DNA of 64,000 nt from Bacteroidales bacterium (lineage in GTDB: Bacteria > Bacteroidota > Bacteroidia > Bacteroidales > Lentimicrobiaceae). Where the stretch lies: assembly GCA_016705005.1 (NCBI GenBank), contig JADIZB010000009.1:124001-188000 (forward strand), in the 5' to 3' direction. Each line of letters starts with the position of its first letter. Within the stretch, counting starts at the first letter, position 1. The notes below the pieces were generated by a model. That model was not told the origin of the DNA. It did no database searches and saw only the letters and a list, made by a program, of their open reading frames with translations. Below, in pieces: positions 1 to 8,830 of this stretch. Made by a program: the position numbers and the translations under genes.

Positions 1-146
1 CCAACTTCAGTTTTGGCATTCACCTCTCAGTGATCTCATTCCTGATTACAGCCCTCTTTACCCTTCTGCTGGCCTGGATGACCATCCTGTGGCAATCATG
101 GCAAACCGCCCGGCTGAATCCGGCTGAAGTAGTCCGTTATGAATAA
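1..146 (+). CDS. ABC transporter permease, C-terminal end (partial)
   Basis: An open frame enters from the left edge (first full codon at 3) and stops at TAA 144-146. The 47 visible residues hold one long hydrophobic segment (ISFLITALFTLLLAW) followed by a short amphipathic tail ending ARLNPAEVVRYE. That tail is characteristic of the last cytoplasmic residues of FtsX/MacB-family permeases (compare ARKAAGLNPIDALRFE in the permease at 5384-6604). Bacteroidota often carry FtsX-type ABC permeases of about 800 residues, so most of the gene lies outside the window. Substrate and partner ATPase cannot be inferred. The next gene is on the opposite strand and converges on this one across about 165 bp with no recognised feature. 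Confidence 0.75.
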   Translation, partial: NFSFGIHLSVISFLITALFTLLLAWMTILWQSWQTARLNPAEVVRYE

Positions 147-311
147 ATGCCGGCAAAAACCGGAGTATAGTGTTCCGGTGTATCTGATTGCTTAATGGCT
201 GATTTTATGATTAACCACTATAGCATCAGAACTCAGGTGAACAAGACGAATGACATCTGAGAAGTTCATAGTGTTTCTTAGAGTCTATTATACCTGAGTG
301 GCGAAAATCTT

Positions 312-3300
312 TCAATGCCGGTCAGCAGCCTTGATGAACCTCAGATGCACGGGACCATCAGTAGGATCCATTACTCTCATCAGGTAGACAGAAGGCGTCA
401 GATTGCTGATATTGATTACGGTTTGGGTATCCGTTTCACGGATGATTCCTTCTTTCAGCAGATGGCCGTTCATATCGTACAGCGTGTAAACCGCTTCCTT
501 ATGTTTCAGATTTGAAAGATAGATTACATCTCCGGCCGGGTTGGGATACAACGAAAATCCATCCTCTCCGGCAGCAATCTGACCGGTACCCACGTGTTCT
601 TCACCAAAATAAGCTGTGAAATCAATGGTTTCCGCGTTCAGCGTATCGAGGAACTGGACATTCAGCGTATCGGCGATCAGCCCGTTGTTGCCCCAGTAAC
701 TGAAATAATAGCCGGGTGCCGGTTCTGCGGTGATACTCACCGGAACTCCGTTGAAATAGACACCATTCCATGGATAAGTATCAGGGGTGATGGTGCTTAT
801 GTGAATCTTACCTGCTCCCTCCGGAACAACATTCAGGCTCAGGTTAACCTGGTTGGGAAGCCCTAAATTTGATACAATGTGATTTCTGACCTGCTCCGTT
901 CTCATCTGGAATTGCTGCTGCAATGTGAGATGATTGCCCGTAAATGCCATCATCTGCTCCGGAATGTTATTCGGGTCGCCCCAGCGCGAATACTCATTGA
1001 CCATTTCATCCCTAGTAAGTGCAAACATATTCTGTTCGATGGCTGAGATATGCTCAAAAAGATAATTCGAGTTCATGAGGTCGGCAAACCGGTTGATGAA
1101 GTAATTTCTGAAACGGTTGTTCTGCATCCCTTTGAGCCAGACGCTGATGTGGGGAATGGAAGGATCCTGGTCCAGCATAAACCTGATGTGGTCGTAATAG
1201 ACATCGGTCCATCCATTGGGTTGCAGGGCCAGTTCCTGATCGATCAGGCAATATCTCCAGCGATTTCCGGTAACATCGGAACGGTATATTTTGATGTTGT
1301 TCCATGGCCAGTCGATGTTCGACATCCATGACTCTCCAATGATGTAATCGGTGTACCAGGTGAGGTCAAAATGCCGGTCGGCCTGATTCCAGAAATCAGG
1401 ATCTTCGGGATTCAGGTTACCAAAGGCCTGCCATGAAGCATAGAAGGGTTCAGCTTCTCCTTCCACAGCCCTCAGAATTCCTCCATACCAGGCACTTTGA
1501 GAAAGAATGGTGATCTCATCCTCATCTGCTCCGTCATGGATATTAAAGTATTCGGCATCCATTTTCTCGCGCAGTTCATATAAGCCGAAATATCCACCAT
1601 TGATATAGACGGAAACCGGTCGCCAGGCCGAATAATAATTGTGGGTTCCCTTACCCATTGAAGTAACCTGTGTGGCATCCTTATAGGGAAGTGTCAGGTA
1701 CTGATTGCTGCCGTTCCTGAGGTAAAATTTACTGTATTTGTTTCTGGCCGGCCTGTCAGGAATCAGGTTATACTCAACCGGACCGTCACCCAGCACACCA
1801 TCGCCCGGTTCAAGCCGGAAAGAATGCTGTGGATGGTAACGGCTGCCACCCCATCCACCATCAATCTGCATCCCTGCTCGCTGCGAAAAGATCAGTTGGC
1901 GTGTGGAATCAAAATAATCAATATACGCCGACCTCTCCCAATCGGTCCACCAGTTGTCGAAGATTCCGTTTGCCCCATAAAGGTTATCGTTGTCTGTAAT
2001 CACCGACAATACGGGCGTTGTGTGATCTACCCCAAAAAGATAAGTTGCTGCCTTTAAAGGCCCGGGCAATATCCCATCCTGGAATGCCCTTGCCTTTAAC
2101 ACGGTTGTTACCACGATCTGAAGAGGAGTACCATTGTAAACAGGCGATTCTATATCCGGATCACTGCCATCAGTGGTATAATGAACGGCCGAGTTTGTCC
2201 CGTTCGGGTTGCCGATTTCAATATTCAAAACAGATTGATAATATCCGGAAGGGGCAGAAAAAGTTAACGGAAGCAGATAACCGGTGAAAACGGGTGACTG
2301 GTTGTTTGTTGCAGATGGCGTTCCAACCTGAAAAAGAGAGATTTGTGGAACTCCGTCGGGAAAAGAGCCTCTGCTGACATCAAGATCTTTGCAATCGACA
2401 TCAAGGCTGCTGAGTAAAACCTGTGACGGGGAGAAAAGATAAACCATCTCTCCGTCCTCCGATATCTTGAAATTTGTATGGAGGGTTTCAACTGGTTCAC
2501 TGGCCTTAAATGTAGATGATACAGCTGTTTCCTCTGTCAGCTTCATGCTGATGTCGATATAATCATATACGGTGTTCGGATCGGTCGATACCACATCAAA
2601 TGCCAGGCTGGTGATATAACCCTCCGACAGTCCGGCTTCGGTGAGTTCAGGTGCGGTGATCAGCATCTGATGGCGGGCACACCAGTACCAGTTGCCATAA
2701 GGAGCCGGGTATCCGGTATTTGAGTTCTGTACTTCACCTGTTCCGATGGTGATGCCGTTCAGCTGCATGTTTGGCCGCTGAAAAACAGGGGTCCCGTACA
2801 TCGCTGAGCAGATATCATTCCCTCCGTCCTGAACGGCATAGATGGTTGAAAGGAAAGGTGTTGAAGTTTGACTGAATATCGAATTTGAAGTATAGCCTGC
2901 CGAACTGTAGGAACAGGTATTGACGAGGATTCCAGACGTGCCATCCCAGTAAAACGGGGTAGTAAAAACATGGGTATTCCATCCAATCAGGGGCGAAAAG
3001 GTGGAAGAATTTAACACAGCAACAAAGCCAGGTTCCGGTCTCCGGTCCTTTCCGCTGCAGAAGACCGTGATAAACTGACCGGGGTGAAGCTCAAAATCAG
3101 GGAAAATCCATTTTACCGGATTGTTCAGCTTATCCGTGATCGAATAATTCAGCAGGTTAACAGTCTCATCTCCGGCATTGTAGAGTTCAACCCAATCGGG
3201 ATACTCACCCTCCTCATCAGAAATGGTTAGGTAATTCCGGTTGCTTCCTTCATTGATAACTACCTGGGCTGAGGCCAGACAAGGAAAAAGCAGGGATGAC

Positions 3301-3332
3301 AAGAACAGAATACATAGTTTTTTATACCACAT
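312..3332 (-). CDS. Secreted CotH-family protein with lamin-tail domain and T9SS sorting domain
   Basis: A 1006-residue secreted protein. Residues 1 to about 22 are a signal peptide (SLLFPCLASAQ). Next comes a lamin-tail-like domain (VVINEGSN, PDWVELYNAGDE), then a long middle region containing a chitobiase/hexosaminidase C-terminal-type repeat (VHYTTDGSDPD, VLKARAF). The CotH fold follows at very roughly 440-780, with GMQIDGGWGG, SVYINGGYFGLYELREK and YCLIDQELAL. The last 80 or so residues form a type A Por secretion tail (LYPNPAGDVIYL). CotH proteins are atypical kinases; in Bacteroidota this LTD-CHB-CotH-T9SS layout is recurrent, but the substrate is unknown. The final tail implies outer-membrane translocation by the type IX system and surface anchoring or release. 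A TACATTCG -7-like element lies at 3351-3358, upstream on the minus strand. It appears monocistronic. Confidence 0.85.
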   Translation of the reverse strand: MWYKKLCILFLSSLLFPCLASAQVVINEGSNRNYLTISDEEGEYPDWVELYNAGDETVNLLNYSITDKLNNPVKWIFPDFELHPGQFITVFCSGKDRRPEPGFVAVLNSSTFSPLIGWNTHVFTTPFYWDGTSGILVNTCSYSSAGYTSNSIFSQTSTPFLSTIYAVQDGGNDICSAMYGTPVFQRPNMQLNGITIGTGEVQNSNTGYPAPYGNWYWCARHQMLITAPELTEAGLSEGYITSLAFDVVSTDPNTVYDYIDISMKLTEETAVSSTFKASEPVETLHTNFKISEDGEMVYLFSPSQVLLSSLDVDCKDLDVSRGSFPDGVPQISLFQVGTPSATNNQSPVFTGYLLPLTFSAPSGYYQSVLNIEIGNPNGTNSAVHYTTDGSDPDIESPVYNGTPLQIVVTTVLKARAFQDGILPGPLKAATYLFGVDHTTPVLSVITDNDNLYGANGIFDNWWTDWERSAYIDYFDSTRQLIFSQRAGMQIDGGWGGSRYHPQHSFRLEPGDGVLGDGPVEYNLIPDRPARNKYSKFYLRNGSNQYLTLPYKDATQVTSMGKGTHNYYSAWRPVSVYINGGYFGLYELREKMDAEYFNIHDGADEDEITILSQSAWYGGILRAVEGEAEPFYASWQAFGNLNPEDPDFWNQADRHFDLTWYTDYIIGESWMSNIDWPWNNIKIYRSDVTGNRWRYCLIDQELALQPNGWTDVYYDHIRFMLDQDPSIPHISVWLKGMQNNRFRNYFINRFADLMNSNYLFEHISAIEQNMFALTRDEMVNEYSRWGDPNNIPEQMMAFTGNHLTLQQQFQMRTEQVRNHIVSNLGLPNQVNLSLNVVPEGAGKIHISTITPDTYPWNGVYFNGVPVSITAEPAPGYYFSYWGNNGLIADTLNVQFLDTLNAETIDFTAYFGEEHVGTGQIAAGEDGFSLYPNPAGDVIYLSNLKHKEAVYTLYDMNGHLLKEGIIRETDTQTVINISNLTPSVYLMRVMDPTDGPVHLRFIKAADRH

Positions 3333-3439
3333 GCCGCCAGATTTGATAAGCGAATGTAGTAATTAACAGGTAAACTGACAAACGGGTCCTGAATTGCAGG
3401 TTATTCAGAAAAAAAATACTTATCCCGGATATGATAACA

Positions 3440-4162
3440 TCAGATGAAATTCCTGTCAACGAAACCCTGAAAGGCCTCCTTATACTGATCACTCACGGGA
3501 ATATATATTTTACCGAACACAATGCGGCTGCGTTCAATGATTTCGATGCGCTGAAGGTTAACGATAAAGGAGCGGTGAACCCGCATAAAACGGTTGGCAG
3601 GCAGCTTGCCCTCCATTTGTTTCATTGTCGCCAGGGTCAGTACCGGTTTGTCCTCTCCATGGAGATAAACTTTCACATAATCCTTCAGACCTTCGATATA
3701 CTGAATGTCAGATAGATTGATCCGCCTCACCTTGTAATCGGATTTGATAAACAGGAAGTCATTGTTGGCTTCAACCTGCTGATGGCCAGAAGTCTGCTCC
3801 ATTTCAATCCGTTGCTTTGCGCGGTTGGCCGATTCAAGAAACTCTTCAAATGAAAAGGGTTTCAGCAGGTAATCCACAGCATTTAACCTGAACCCTTCCA
3901 CAGCATAATTGGCATAGGCCGTCGTAAAGATGATGTGGCTCAGCCCTTTGCTTAACCTTGCGAATTCAGTACCCAGCAAATCGGGCATCTGGATATCAAG
4001 AAAAATGAGGTCTACCGCATTGGTTTCAAGAAAGTCCATGGCACTGACCGGATTGTCAAAACTCCCGGAAAGATCCAGAAACGGTGCTTTTTCAATATAC
4101 CCGTTAATCAGCTGAAGCGCAAGCGGTTCGTCATCAATGGCGATGGTTCTGATTGTTTTCAT
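3440..4162 (-). CDS. LytTR-family response regulator
   Basis: A 240-residue DNA-binding response regulator. The receiver domain spans about 4-120: acidic pocket D10-D11-E12, phospho-acceptor D56 in LIFLDIQMPD, T81 and K101 in VDYLLKPF. A LytTR domain follows at about 134-235 (IQYIEGLKDYVKVYL, RFMRVHRSFIVNLQRIE). It sits 83 bp downstream of a LytS-type histidine kinase on the same strand, its obvious partner. Together they close a block that begins with TolC and MacAB-like genes, so efflux genes or envelope genes are plausible targets. LytTR proteins bind direct repeats upstream of targets; I could not identify such sites with confidence. Confidence 0.93.
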   Translation of the reverse strand: MKTIRTIAIDDEPLALQLINGYIEKAPFLDLSGSFDNPVSAMDFLETNAVDLIFLDIQMPDLLGTEFARLSKGLSHIIFTTAYANYAVEGFRLNAVDYLLKPFSFEEFLESANRAKQRIEMEQTSGHQQVEANNDFLFIKSDYKVRRINLSDIQYIEGLKDYVKVYLHGEDKPVLTLATMKQMEGKLPANRFMRVHRSFIVNLQRIEIIERSRIVFGKIYIPVSDQYKEAFQGFVDRNFI

Positions 4163-4245
4163 CTGTTTCCCTTTTTCCTCGTTCTGTATTTGCTGATGGT
4201 AATCTTTGTTTGCGGGTATTCCCGATCGTCTGCCTTGTTTCTGCC

Positions 4246-5337
4246 TTAGGAAGTTTTTATTGTTTCGGGCTGTTTCAGTTGCAGTGACAGATTCACTTCA
4301 AACTCAGTGGCTGATTCCACGATGTTGAGCGTATGACGGCCGGGATAAAGCAATGCAAGGCGTTTCCGGAGGTTCTCCAGCCCGATACCTGAATGGACTT
4401 CTCCCTTATTCCCGTGCTTGCTGTTGCTACAGGTAAATATGAGTTCTTCCGGGGTTGACCTGATTCCAATGTCAATACGGGAAGGTTCACGGTAGCTGAC
4501 ACCATGTTTGAAAGCATTCTCAATGAGCGAAATAAAAATCATAGGGGGAAGGCTGATTTCACCGGAATGTGGCCTGAAGTCGACACTGACCTTAACTTTT
4601 TCGTTCAAACGGAGCCTCATCAGGTCGATGTAATGATTCATGAAGGTGATTTCATGATCAAGGGTAGCAGGTTCTGAATCTGATTCATACAACACATACC
4701 GCATCATTTTTGAGAGTTTCAGCACCGCATTTCCGGCTTCAGGGCTTCCCGCCTCGGTGAGCGCATAGATGTTGTTCAGGGTATTGAAAAAGAAGTGCGG
4801 GCTGATCTGACTTTTCAGCAGACTGAGGTCTGAGGCCAGTTTCTCTTTTTCCAGCTCCCTGTTCCTCTTGTCTTTCTCTGAGTAAGCCTCGGTTATACGA
4901 AGACCTGTAGCCATAGCAGCAATCATGATGGATGCAAAGGCCGAGTTAGCATAACGCATTATCGGGGTAGGCCCCCCGAATTTCAACCCTTCGCCGGCCA
5001 TTTTCTCCCTGATCAGATCGAGGCGCTGTATAAGCAGGTCATCGGGAAACAGCCAACTACTCAGCAGTTCCGTTGCTCCGTAAAGCAACCCGATGGCCAG
5101 TATAACCAGCGAAAAGAAATATATTTTCCGGTTATTGAGATAAAAAACCGGAACCAGGTAAAAGTAAGTCAGATAAAACACCACCCCACCATTGAGCAAT
5201 CTCAGATAATACCTGCCTTCGAAGAATCCAGGCTGTTCAAGGTTACCTGAAACCATAAACCAGGGAAGGGTGATCACGACGGCCCAGAAAGCCAGATGTA
5301 AAAGAAATTTAATCCTAATCCCTTTCATATTGCTCAA
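4246..5337 (-). CDS. LytS-type sensor histidine kinase
   Basis: A 363-residue membrane sensor kinase. Four hydrophobic segments are visible in the N-terminal half (about 11-29, 51-68, 72-95 and 128-147), with no large periplasmic domain. A coiled linker (SEKDKRNRELEKEKLASD) leads to the His_kinase domain with phospho-acceptor H181 in SQISPHFFFNTLNN. The N box is IENAFKHG (N274) and a glycine box is GIGLENLRKRL. This is the short two-domain architecture common in Bacteroidota that pairs with LytTR regulators, and the regulator lies immediately downstream. The lack of an extracellular sensor domain suggests intramembrane sensing. Position after a MacAB-TolC set suggests sensing of envelope stress or of a transported molecule (inference). 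Confidence 0.93.
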   Translation of the reverse strand: MSNMKGIRIKFLLHLAFWAVVITLPWFMVSGNLEQPGFFEGRYYLRLLNGGVVFYLTYFYLVPVFYLNNRKIYFFSLVILAIGLLYGATELLSSWLFPDDLLIQRLDLIREKMAGEGLKFGGPTPIMRYANSAFASIMIAAMATGLRITEAYSEKDKRNRELEKEKLASDLSLLKSQISPHFFFNTLNNIYALTEAGSPEAGNAVLKLSKMMRYVLYESDSEPATLDHEITFMNHYIDLMRLRLNEKVKVSVDFRPHSGEISLPPMIFISLIENAFKHGVSYREPSRIDIGIRSTPEELIFTCSNSKHGNKGEVHSGIGLENLRKRLALLYPGRHTLNIVESATEFEVNLSLQLKQPETIKTS

Positions 5338-5383
5338 TTTTAACTCAAAAGTAAGGCATTCTTCCCAAAGTTGTTATTCACCG

Positions 5384-6604
5384 TTATTCAAACCGCAATG
5401 CATCAATCGGATTGAGACCGGCGGCTTTCCTTGCCGGATACCAGCCGAAAAAGATGCCTATGGCCGTGCACACAAGGAACGACATAATGATGGCCAGCGG
5501 CATTACGGCGATGGGCCAGCCGGTGAGGTTGCCGATTACGGCAGAAGCTGTTACACCAAGCAGAATGCCGATGATCCCACCGATCACGCTCAGAAGGATA
5601 CTCTCAATCAGAAACTGCATCAGGATATCCAGACCGCGACCTCCGATGCTCATACGAAGGCCGATTTCACGGGTCCGTTCCGTCACCGAAACATACATGA
5701 TGTTCATGATACCTATACCACCTACAAGCAGGGATATAGCAGAAATGGCACCCAAAAGTGTCGTAAGAATATCGCTGATCGAACTGAAGGTGCTTACCAG
5801 TTCGGCCTGAGTCCTGATCTGAAAATCATCATCCTCCCCTTCCGAAAGTTTATGCGATGCCCTCATGGCAGTGGTAATTTCAGCGACAGCCTGTGTGGTA
5901 GCATCTTCACTGACTGCTGAACTCAGAATGGCATTGATGTGGGTTACAGCCAGGATTCGTTTCTGAACAGTGGTATAAGGCCCGATCAGCAGGTCATCCT
6001 GATCCATTCCGAAGGTATTCTCCCCTTTTTCCTCCAGCAATCCGATCACTCTGACCGGGATGTTCTTGAAGCGGATGGTCTGGCCAACCGGATCTACCTC
6101 ATTGCCGAAGAGATTATCAGCCACTGTCTGCCCGATCAGGCATACTTTAGCGGCAGATGCGACTTCCTGTTCGGTAAACATACGGCCTGCTTTGACTTCC
6201 ACTTTTTTTATATCAAGGTAATTTACATCCCCACCATAAAAAGTGGTCGGCCAGTTGTTTCCACCAGCGACAACCTGCCCTCCGCCCCTTACTTCAGGCG
6301 ATACAGCCGATACTGAAGGACAGTCCTGACGGATCGCTTTCACATCTTTGATGTCAAGCGCTTTTGATGAAGCATTTCCCTGTTGCACTCCTCCCATCAT
6401 TTGTGTCCCCGGCATTACCATCACCAGATTGGACCCCATACTGCTGATCTGATCCTGGATGCTCTTCTTGGAGCCCTCCCCGATGGCCAGCATGGCAATG
6501 ACCGATGCCACACCGATGATGATTCCGAGCATGGTGAGGAAAGCTCTGAATTTATTACGAAGCAGGGCATTGAGTGCAATTTTGGATAAATTGGTTATGT
6601 TCAT
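5384..6604 (-). CDS. MacB-like ABC transporter permease (MacB_PCD + FtsX)
   Basis: Inner-membrane permease of a MacB-type tripartite system. I start it at ATG 6604 (MNITNLSKIALNALLR), giving 405 residues; the frame stays open further upstream to 6697, but that extension lacks permease character. There is a TM helix just after the start (FLTMLGIIIGVASVIAM), then a periplasmic MacB_PCD domain (about 45-270, including GLLEEKGENTFGMDQDD), and an FtsX domain with three C-terminal TM helices ending ARKAAGLNPIDALRFE. The separate ATPase is encoded 181 bp upstream, unlike E. coli MacB, where both are one chain. Products of this family export macrolides, peptides, siderophores or lipoproteins; the substrate here is unknown. 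Confidence 0.93.
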   Translation of the reverse strand: MNITNLSKIALNALLRNKFRAFLTMLGIIIGVASVIAMLAIGEGSKKSIQDQISSMGSNLVMVMPGTQMMGGVQQGNASSKALDIKDVKAIRQDCPSVSAVSPEVRGGGQVVAGGNNWPTTFYGGDVNYLDIKKVEVKAGRMFTEQEVASAAKVCLIGQTVADNLFGNEVDPVGQTIRFKNIPVRVIGLLEEKGENTFGMDQDDLLIGPYTTVQKRILAVTHINAILSSAVSEDATTQAVAEITTAMRASHKLSEGEDDDFQIRTQAELVSTFSSISDILTTLLGAISAISLLVGGIGIMNIMYVSVTERTREIGLRMSIGGRGLDILMQFLIESILLSVIGGIIGILLGVTASAVIGNLTGWPIAVMPLAIIMSFLVCTAIGIFFGWYPARKAAGLNPIDALRFE

Positions 6605-6785
6605 GGTTTTAAGCTCAAAATTTGCGATAAATGGTAACTGATAATTTAGCCAGGAATGAGAATGCAGGTCCGTGGTAATCCACTCCCGGCAATTCAATGT
6701 TTGGTATTACTTCATTGTTTGGTATCTATCCTGAGTTTTGAAATACAACATCTGTATTCTGCCATCAGAAATGAGAAGATCACGA

Positions 6786-7532
6786 CTATGAATCCACCTC
6801 CATGGGCATAGCATTGATCATTTCCCTTGCCGAACCCCTGTTGGTTACAAGGTTTTCCTTTATAATGTTTCCATCGCGAAAATGCACGTTACGTGTGGTA
6901 AACCCTGCTATTTCGGGCTCATGGGTAACAAAAACAATGGTTTTCCCCTTCGCATTCAGTTCCTGAAACAGTGCCATAATTTCATAGGAAGTCCGGGTAT
7001 CCAGGTTCCCGGTAGCTTCATCGGCCAGGATGACAACCGGATCATTTACCAGTGATCTGGCTATGGCCACCCGCTGTTGCTGTCCGCCCGACAACTGGTT
7101 TGGCATATGGTGCATCCTGTCTTCCAGACCAACGGCTCCGAGTGCGGCGATGGCCCTTTCCCTGCGTTCGCGGGGCTTTACAGAGTCGTTGTAGAATAGC
7201 GGGAGCTCCACGTTTTCGAGGGCCGAAGTTCTGGGTAACAGGTTGTAGGATTGAAATACGAATCCGAGTTTCAGGTTGCGCAACCGGGCGAGTTCATTTT
7301 TACTCAGGGTGCTGACGTCAATACCATCAAGCAGATAAGTGCCTTCTGTTGGTTTGTCGAGACAACCAAGGATATTCAGCATGGTTGATTTCCCGCTTCC
7401 GCTGGTGCCCATGATGGCCACAAATTCACCTTCAGTGATGTTCAGGTTTACACTTCTCAGCGCATGAACAGTTACTTCCCCGACTATGAAGTCCTTTTTC
7501 AGCGAACTGACACTTATGATGTTTCGTACCAT
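6786..7532 (-). CDS. ABC transporter ATP-binding protein (MacB/LolD type)
   Basis: A complete 248-residue nucleotide-binding domain: Walker [10 protein letters not shown] (42-50), Q-loop Q94, signature [14 protein letters not shown] from 147, Walker B VVILADE ending at E172, D-loop NLD, H-loop H204. The sequence class is that of the LolD/MacB exporters (type VII ABC, mechanotransmission). It is encoded 28 bp upstream of nothing else than the adaptor stop on the 5' side and precedes the MacB-like permease, so it should energise that permease. All key residues are present, so it should be active. Confidence 0.95.
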   Translation of the reverse strand: MVRNIISVSSLKKDFIVGEVTVHALRSVNLNITEGEFVAIMGTSGSGKSTMLNILGCLDKPTEGTYLLDGIDVSTLSKNELARLRNLKLGFVFQSYNLLPRTSALENVELPLFYNDSVKPRERRERAIAALGAVGLEDRMHHMPNQLSGGQQQRVAIARSLVNDPVVILADEATGNLDTRTSYEIMALFQELNAKGKTIVFVTHEPEIAGFTTRNVHFRDGNIIKENLVTNRGSAREMINAMPMEVDS

Positions 7533-7560
7533 TTTTTAGAAATTAAATTAAGCAATCTGA

Positions 7561-8754
7561 TCAGGGTTGTGGTAGTTTTGCCTTCGACGACGACGGCCTT
7601 TTCGGAACAAATGGACTTGAAACGGTTTTTTTGCCGGCACTCGCAGTTTCAGCTGTACTTACGCTGATCACCACTTCATCACCTGTTTTAAGTCCTGCTC
7701 TGATTTCGATGCGACTTCCGTCACTGAGCCCGGTTTCTACTGTTCTCGGGCGCATCTGCTTCCCGTCATAAATCCACACATGCGGACCTTTTCCGGGTTT
7801 TTCAGTGGTAAGTTCCTCTGCAGAATCATTTCCCGCCGGGGGGTCAAATTTGAGGGCTTTCACTGGAACAGATACCACAGAATTGACTTCCGATATAAAA
7901 ACCGTGATGCTGGCAGTCATACCCGGCATCAGCTTTTTCTCGGGATTCGGAGCGTTGACAATGACGGTATAGGTCACCACATTGGAACTGATAACCGGTT
8001 GAAGCCTGATTTCAGTAACGGTACCATCAAAGGTTTCTCCGGTAAAAGCGTCAACCGTAAATTCAACCCTTTGGCCGGGCCTGATCTGTCCAATGTCGGC
8101 TTCATCCACATCGGCCTGCACCTGCATGCGTGTCAGGTCATTGGCGATCGTAAAAAGTGTTGGCGTATTGAAACTTGCTGCAACAGTCTGCCCCTCGTCC
8201 ACGGCCCTGTTCAGGACAACCCCGTCGATGGGTGAATAGATCGAAGCGTAGTCAAGGTTAACCTGGTTCCGCTGCAGTGCTGCTTTTGCATTGGCCACAC
8301 TGGCAAGTGCCCGCTTGTAGCTGTACTCAACCTGGTCAAAATCCCCCTGGGCTACAAGATTCTTGTCAAACAGGATCTTTGTACGCTGATAGGCTGTCTT
8401 CTGAAAATTCAGATCGGCTTCGGCATCCATCAGGGTAGCCCTGCTCTGGTCAAGACTGGCCTGAAGCATTGTTTCGTCGAGGGTTGCGAGCAACTGCCCC
8501 TTCTTTACTACCGAATTGAAATCGGCATATAGCTTCTGTATTACCCCTGAAACCTGGGTTCCCACCTCAACGGTGGTGATGGCTTCAATGGTTCCGGTAG
8601 CCGTAACCGTTAGGCTGATATCGCCCTTTTCTGCAACGGTTGTATCTACAGTCAATGCATCCTTCTTCGCTCCGCAGCCAAACACAATGCCTGCAGTTAT
8701 ACCGGTAGCAAGGATGGCAATTCCGATGATTCTGGTGGTTCGTTTCATTTTCAT
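7561..8754 (-). CDS. MacA-like periplasmic adaptor (membrane fusion protein)
   Basis: A 397-residue HlyD/RND-family adaptor. The N terminus MKMKRTTRIIGIAILATG is a membrane segment or signal, with a cysteine in VFGCGAKK that could be a lipidation site (weak lipobox). It is followed by a barrel-sandwich hybrid half (VEVGTQVSGVIQKLYADF), a coiled-coil hairpin (QSRATLMDAEADLNFQKTA), the second lipoyl half (IYSPIDGVVLNRAVDEGQ) and beta-barrel/membrane-proximal domains. In MacAB-TolC systems this protein bridges the inner-membrane permease to TolC. TolC is 77 bp upstream and the ATPase 28 bp downstream, consistent with one transcription unit. The proline- and lysine-rich tail (SSPFVPKRPSSSKAK) is unremarkable. 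Confidence 0.93.
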   Translation of the reverse strand: MKMKRTTRIIGIAILATGITAGIVFGCGAKKDALTVDTTVAEKGDISLTVTATGTIEAITTVEVGTQVSGVIQKLYADFNSVVKKGQLLATLDETMLQASLDQSRATLMDAEADLNFQKTAYQRTKILFDKNLVAQGDFDQVEYSYKRALASVANAKAALQRNQVNLDYASIYSPIDGVVLNRAVDEGQTVAASFNTPTLFTIANDLTRMQVQADVDEADIGQIRPGQRVEFTVDAFTGETFDGTVTEIRLQPVISSNVVTYTVIVNAPNPEKKLMPGMTASITVFISEVNSVVSVPVKALKFDPPAGNDSAEELTTEKPGKGPHVWIYDGKQMRPRTVETGLSDGSRIEIRAGLKTGDEVVISVSTAETASAGKKTVSSPFVPKRPSSSKAKLPQP

Positions 8755-8830
8755 TAAGTAATTTATATTTTATTCGTCAATAAGAATTCATGGTTCATTT
8801 GTACAACAAACATTCTTATGTACCATTTCC

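Noticed and set aside
147..311. Inverted repeat ACTCAGGT / ACCTGAGT near the left edge
   Set aside because: Arms are only 8 bp with about 50 bp spacing, which is expected by chance in this length of sequence.
5270..5920. A 216-residue open frame on the plus strand
   Set aside because: It is antisense to the kinase-permease region, has no start signal of its own, and its sequence is low in hydrophobic organisation and shows no domain.
6605..6697. N-terminal extension of the MacB-like permease
   Set aside because: The permease family begins near MNITNLSKIALNAL; the upstream 31 codons have no conserved pattern.
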